This document shows positions 6,559 to 7,136 of a stretch of DNA of 7,136 nucleotides, piece after piece. Location: assembly GCA_045533175.1 (NCBI GenBank), contig JAZSHJ010000111.1:1-7136 (forward strand), given 5' to 3'. This DNA is from SIG588 sp045533175. GTDB lineage: Bacteria > Bacillota > Clostridia > Oscillospirales > Acutalibacteraceae. Both the position numbers and the translations under genes were made by a program. Below the pieces are notes generated by a model. The model was not told the DNA's origin. It ran no database searches and was given only the letters and a program-made list of their open reading frames with translations. The first letter of the stretch is position 1; each line of letters starts with the position of its first letter.

Positions 6559-6582
6559 GTTCGGGTTTGACTGCTCACCCTA
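6559..6582 (-). repeat. Right terminal inverted repeat of the MITE-like element
   Basis: GTTCGGGTTT followed by GACTGCTCACCCTA is the inverted partner of the left arm. The match stops at the terminal TA, after which the flanks (cga on the left, acg on the right) no longer agree as direct repeats. Confidence 0.8.
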
Positions 6583-6821
6583 ACGGCGCATGAACAATTG
6601 AAATTAGCCCATAGGGGAGAACTGCGTTCGCTCGCATACGATAAACAACATCGCAGATGCACGATACGCGCTCTGCAATCGGTGTTCAACGGAATGCTTC
6701 GTTTAGTTGAGGAACACTATGTACAACCGTATATTTTAGTGGGAGCAAATGTTACTTTTTAAAATGTGTAGACTTGGTTGCATAGGTGTAGTTTAAGGCC
6801 TTTTATTGGCACGGATTGATA
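6583..6821. other. Gene-free, hairpin-rich region with a possible decayed gene remnant
   Basis: No gene with a good start and ribosome site is seen. A plus-strand frame stays open for 63 codons from 6571 to the TAA at 6760-6762, ending LVEEHYVQPYILVGANVTF, but it lacks a credible start and matches nothing I recognise. It could be the tail of a broken gene or chance. GTGTTC (6682-6687) and GAACAC (6712-6717) pair, with AAC/GTT continuing the stem after a 3-nt bulge. CGTTCGCTC at 6625-6633 repeats a 9-base word inside the adjacent mobile element (6481-6489), so part of this stretch may also be repeat-derived. Confidence 0.35.
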
Positions 6822-6830
6822 TGTTATAAT
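6822..6830 (+). promoter_or_regulatory. Extended -10 promoter of the secreted-protein gene
   Basis: TGTTATAAT is a perfect extended -10 element (TGnTATAAT). At 17-bp spacing the -35 position (6802-6807, TTTATT) is weak, as is common for extended -10 promoters; TTGGCA at 6806-6811 is a better hexamer but only 13 bp away. Transcription should start near 6836-6838, leaving a leader of about 55 nt before ATG 6892. Confidence 0.7.
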
Positions 6831-6832
6831 AT

Positions 6833-6869
6833 AAATTGCAACAAACGGAACGTTTTTTTGTTGTAATTT
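6833..6869 (+). promoter_or_regulatory. Palindrome at the transcription start: operator or 5' leader hairpin
   Basis: AAATTGCAACAAA (6833-6845) and TTTGTTGTAATTT (6857-6869) pair over 13 positions with one G-T wobble. Nested inside, AAACG (6843-6847) and CGTTT (6851-6855) pair around GAA, followed by a T-run. The dyad lies directly downstream of the -10 box across the predicted start site, where a repressor would block transcription. As RNA it would form a stem at the very 5' end, which could stabilise the message or act as a weak attenuator. Sequence alone does not decide between these. Confidence 0.45.
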
Positions 6870-6891
6870 GCTGTTCTGGGAGGACTCGAAA

Positions 6892-7136
6892 ATGAAGAGA
6901 GCGTTATCATGGATTCTTTCGCTGGCACTGTTGCTCACCTGTATGAGTGGGTTGGTTGTTGTTAGCGCGGAAGAGTCCGAAACGGCAGAGTATGTGTACA
7001 TCAATTTCAACACGGCGGATGGCGTGCCCGAAACGGTCGGTGCCACCACCACGGCAACCGGCTCGGCGATCGCCGGCCAGAGTGCGTACGGCCATGCCTT
7101 CACCGGTGACTGGAGCGGTTTCAGTTTCACTCCCGG
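6892..7136 (+). CDS. Secreted protein with signal peptide, 3'-partial
   Basis: The frame starts at ATG 6892, is preceded by GGGAGGA (6878-6884) with 7 nt spacing, and stays open to the window end (81 codons plus two bases). The first residues form a textbook signal peptide: MKRALSW, a hydrophobic core (ILSLALLLTCMSGLVVV, 8-24) and a cleavage site after VSA (residue 26 or 27) before EESETAEYVY. A cysteine is present in the core (C17), but it lacks a proper lipobox context, so release or wall association is more likely than lipidation. The visible mature part (YVYINFNTADGVPETVG, then small residues A, T, G and S) suggests a beta-rich extracellular domain, such as a carbohydrate-binding or lectin-like module, but no family can be named. 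It has its own promoter and is not part of the binding-protein unit. Confidence 0.8.
   Translation, partial: MKRALSWILSLALLLTCMSGLVVVSAEESETAEYVYINFNTADGVPETVGATTTATGSAIAGQSAYGHAFTGDWSGFSFTP

Larger units (their letters stand above)
6421..6582. mobile_element. 162-bp MITE-like element with 24-bp terminal inverted repeats
   Basis: The ends at 6421-6444 and 6559-6582 are inverted copies of each other with only two mismatches in 24 bases; the outer ends read TAGGGTGAGCA and TGCTCACCCTA. Both end in TA, so the element may be 158 bp flanked by a TA target duplication, as seen with IS630/Tc1-mariner-type transposition. It holds no plausible coding frame, and its interior is rich in further pairings (CCCGC/GCGGG at 6444-6459; AAGGCGGA/TCCGCCTT at 6494-6547). 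It begins 3 nt after the terminator T-run. A non-autonomous element moved by a transposase in trans is the best reading; an extragenic structured repeat is the alternative. No copy elsewhere can be checked from this window. Confidence 0.6.

Noticed and set aside
6759..7130. Minus-strand open frame of 123 codons over the last promoter and gene
   Set aside because: The sense strand has an extended -10 promoter, a good ribosome site and a textbook signal peptide; the antisense translation has no such support.
1..7136. tRNA, rRNA, CRISPR array or classical riboswitch
   Set aside because: No tRNA-like cloverleaf, spaced direct repeats or conserved riboswitch core was recognised by eye in the intergenic regions.

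Overview
The window is a plus-strand stretch of about 50% GC DNA from what looks like an anaerobic Gram-positive of the Clostridia (perhaps an uncultured gut or rumen lineage). The grounds are strong AGGAGG-type ribosome sites, extended -10 promoters (TGnTATAAT), a lipobox solute-binding lipoprotein, and the kind of carbohydrate genes present. No rRNA, tRNA or CRISPR array was seen. The taxonomic guess is inference only.

Region 1 (1-4765) is a tightly packed operon entered part-way. It holds the last 27 codons of an unidentified gene (1-84), overlapped by 4 nt by a ten-helix DMT/EamA-type transporter (81-932). A large GH-like TIM-barrel protein (945-2864), a Gfo/Idh/MocA oxidoreductase (2881-3879) and a sugar-phosphate isomerase/epimerase-like TIM-barrel enzyme (3929-4765) follow. 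Gaps are 12, 16 and 49 nt, and I see no internal terminator. The simplest reading is uptake (or export) of a small compound, cleavage of a glycoside, then NAD(P)-linked oxidation and isomerisation or elimination of the released or still-linked sugar. The substrate cannot be told from sequence.

Region 2 (4766-6417) is a separate transcription unit: an extended -10 promoter, a sugar-type extracellular solute-binding lipoprotein (4917-6305), and a strong intrinsic terminator (6378-6417). No ABC permease genes accompany the binding protein here, so it must work with permeases encoded elsewhere.

Region 3 (6418-6821) has no convincing gene. Directly after the terminator lies a 162-bp element with near-perfect 24-bp terminal inverted repeats ending in TA (6421-6582), which I read as a MITE-like non-autonomous element rich in internal pairings. 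After it comes about 180 bp of hairpin-rich DNA with a 63-codon open stretch that may be a gene remnant.

Region 4 (6822-7136) starts with an extended -10 promoter and a 13-bp-arm palindrome that sits on the predicted transcription start. It then begins a secreted protein (6892 onward) with a clear signal peptide, cut by the window edge.
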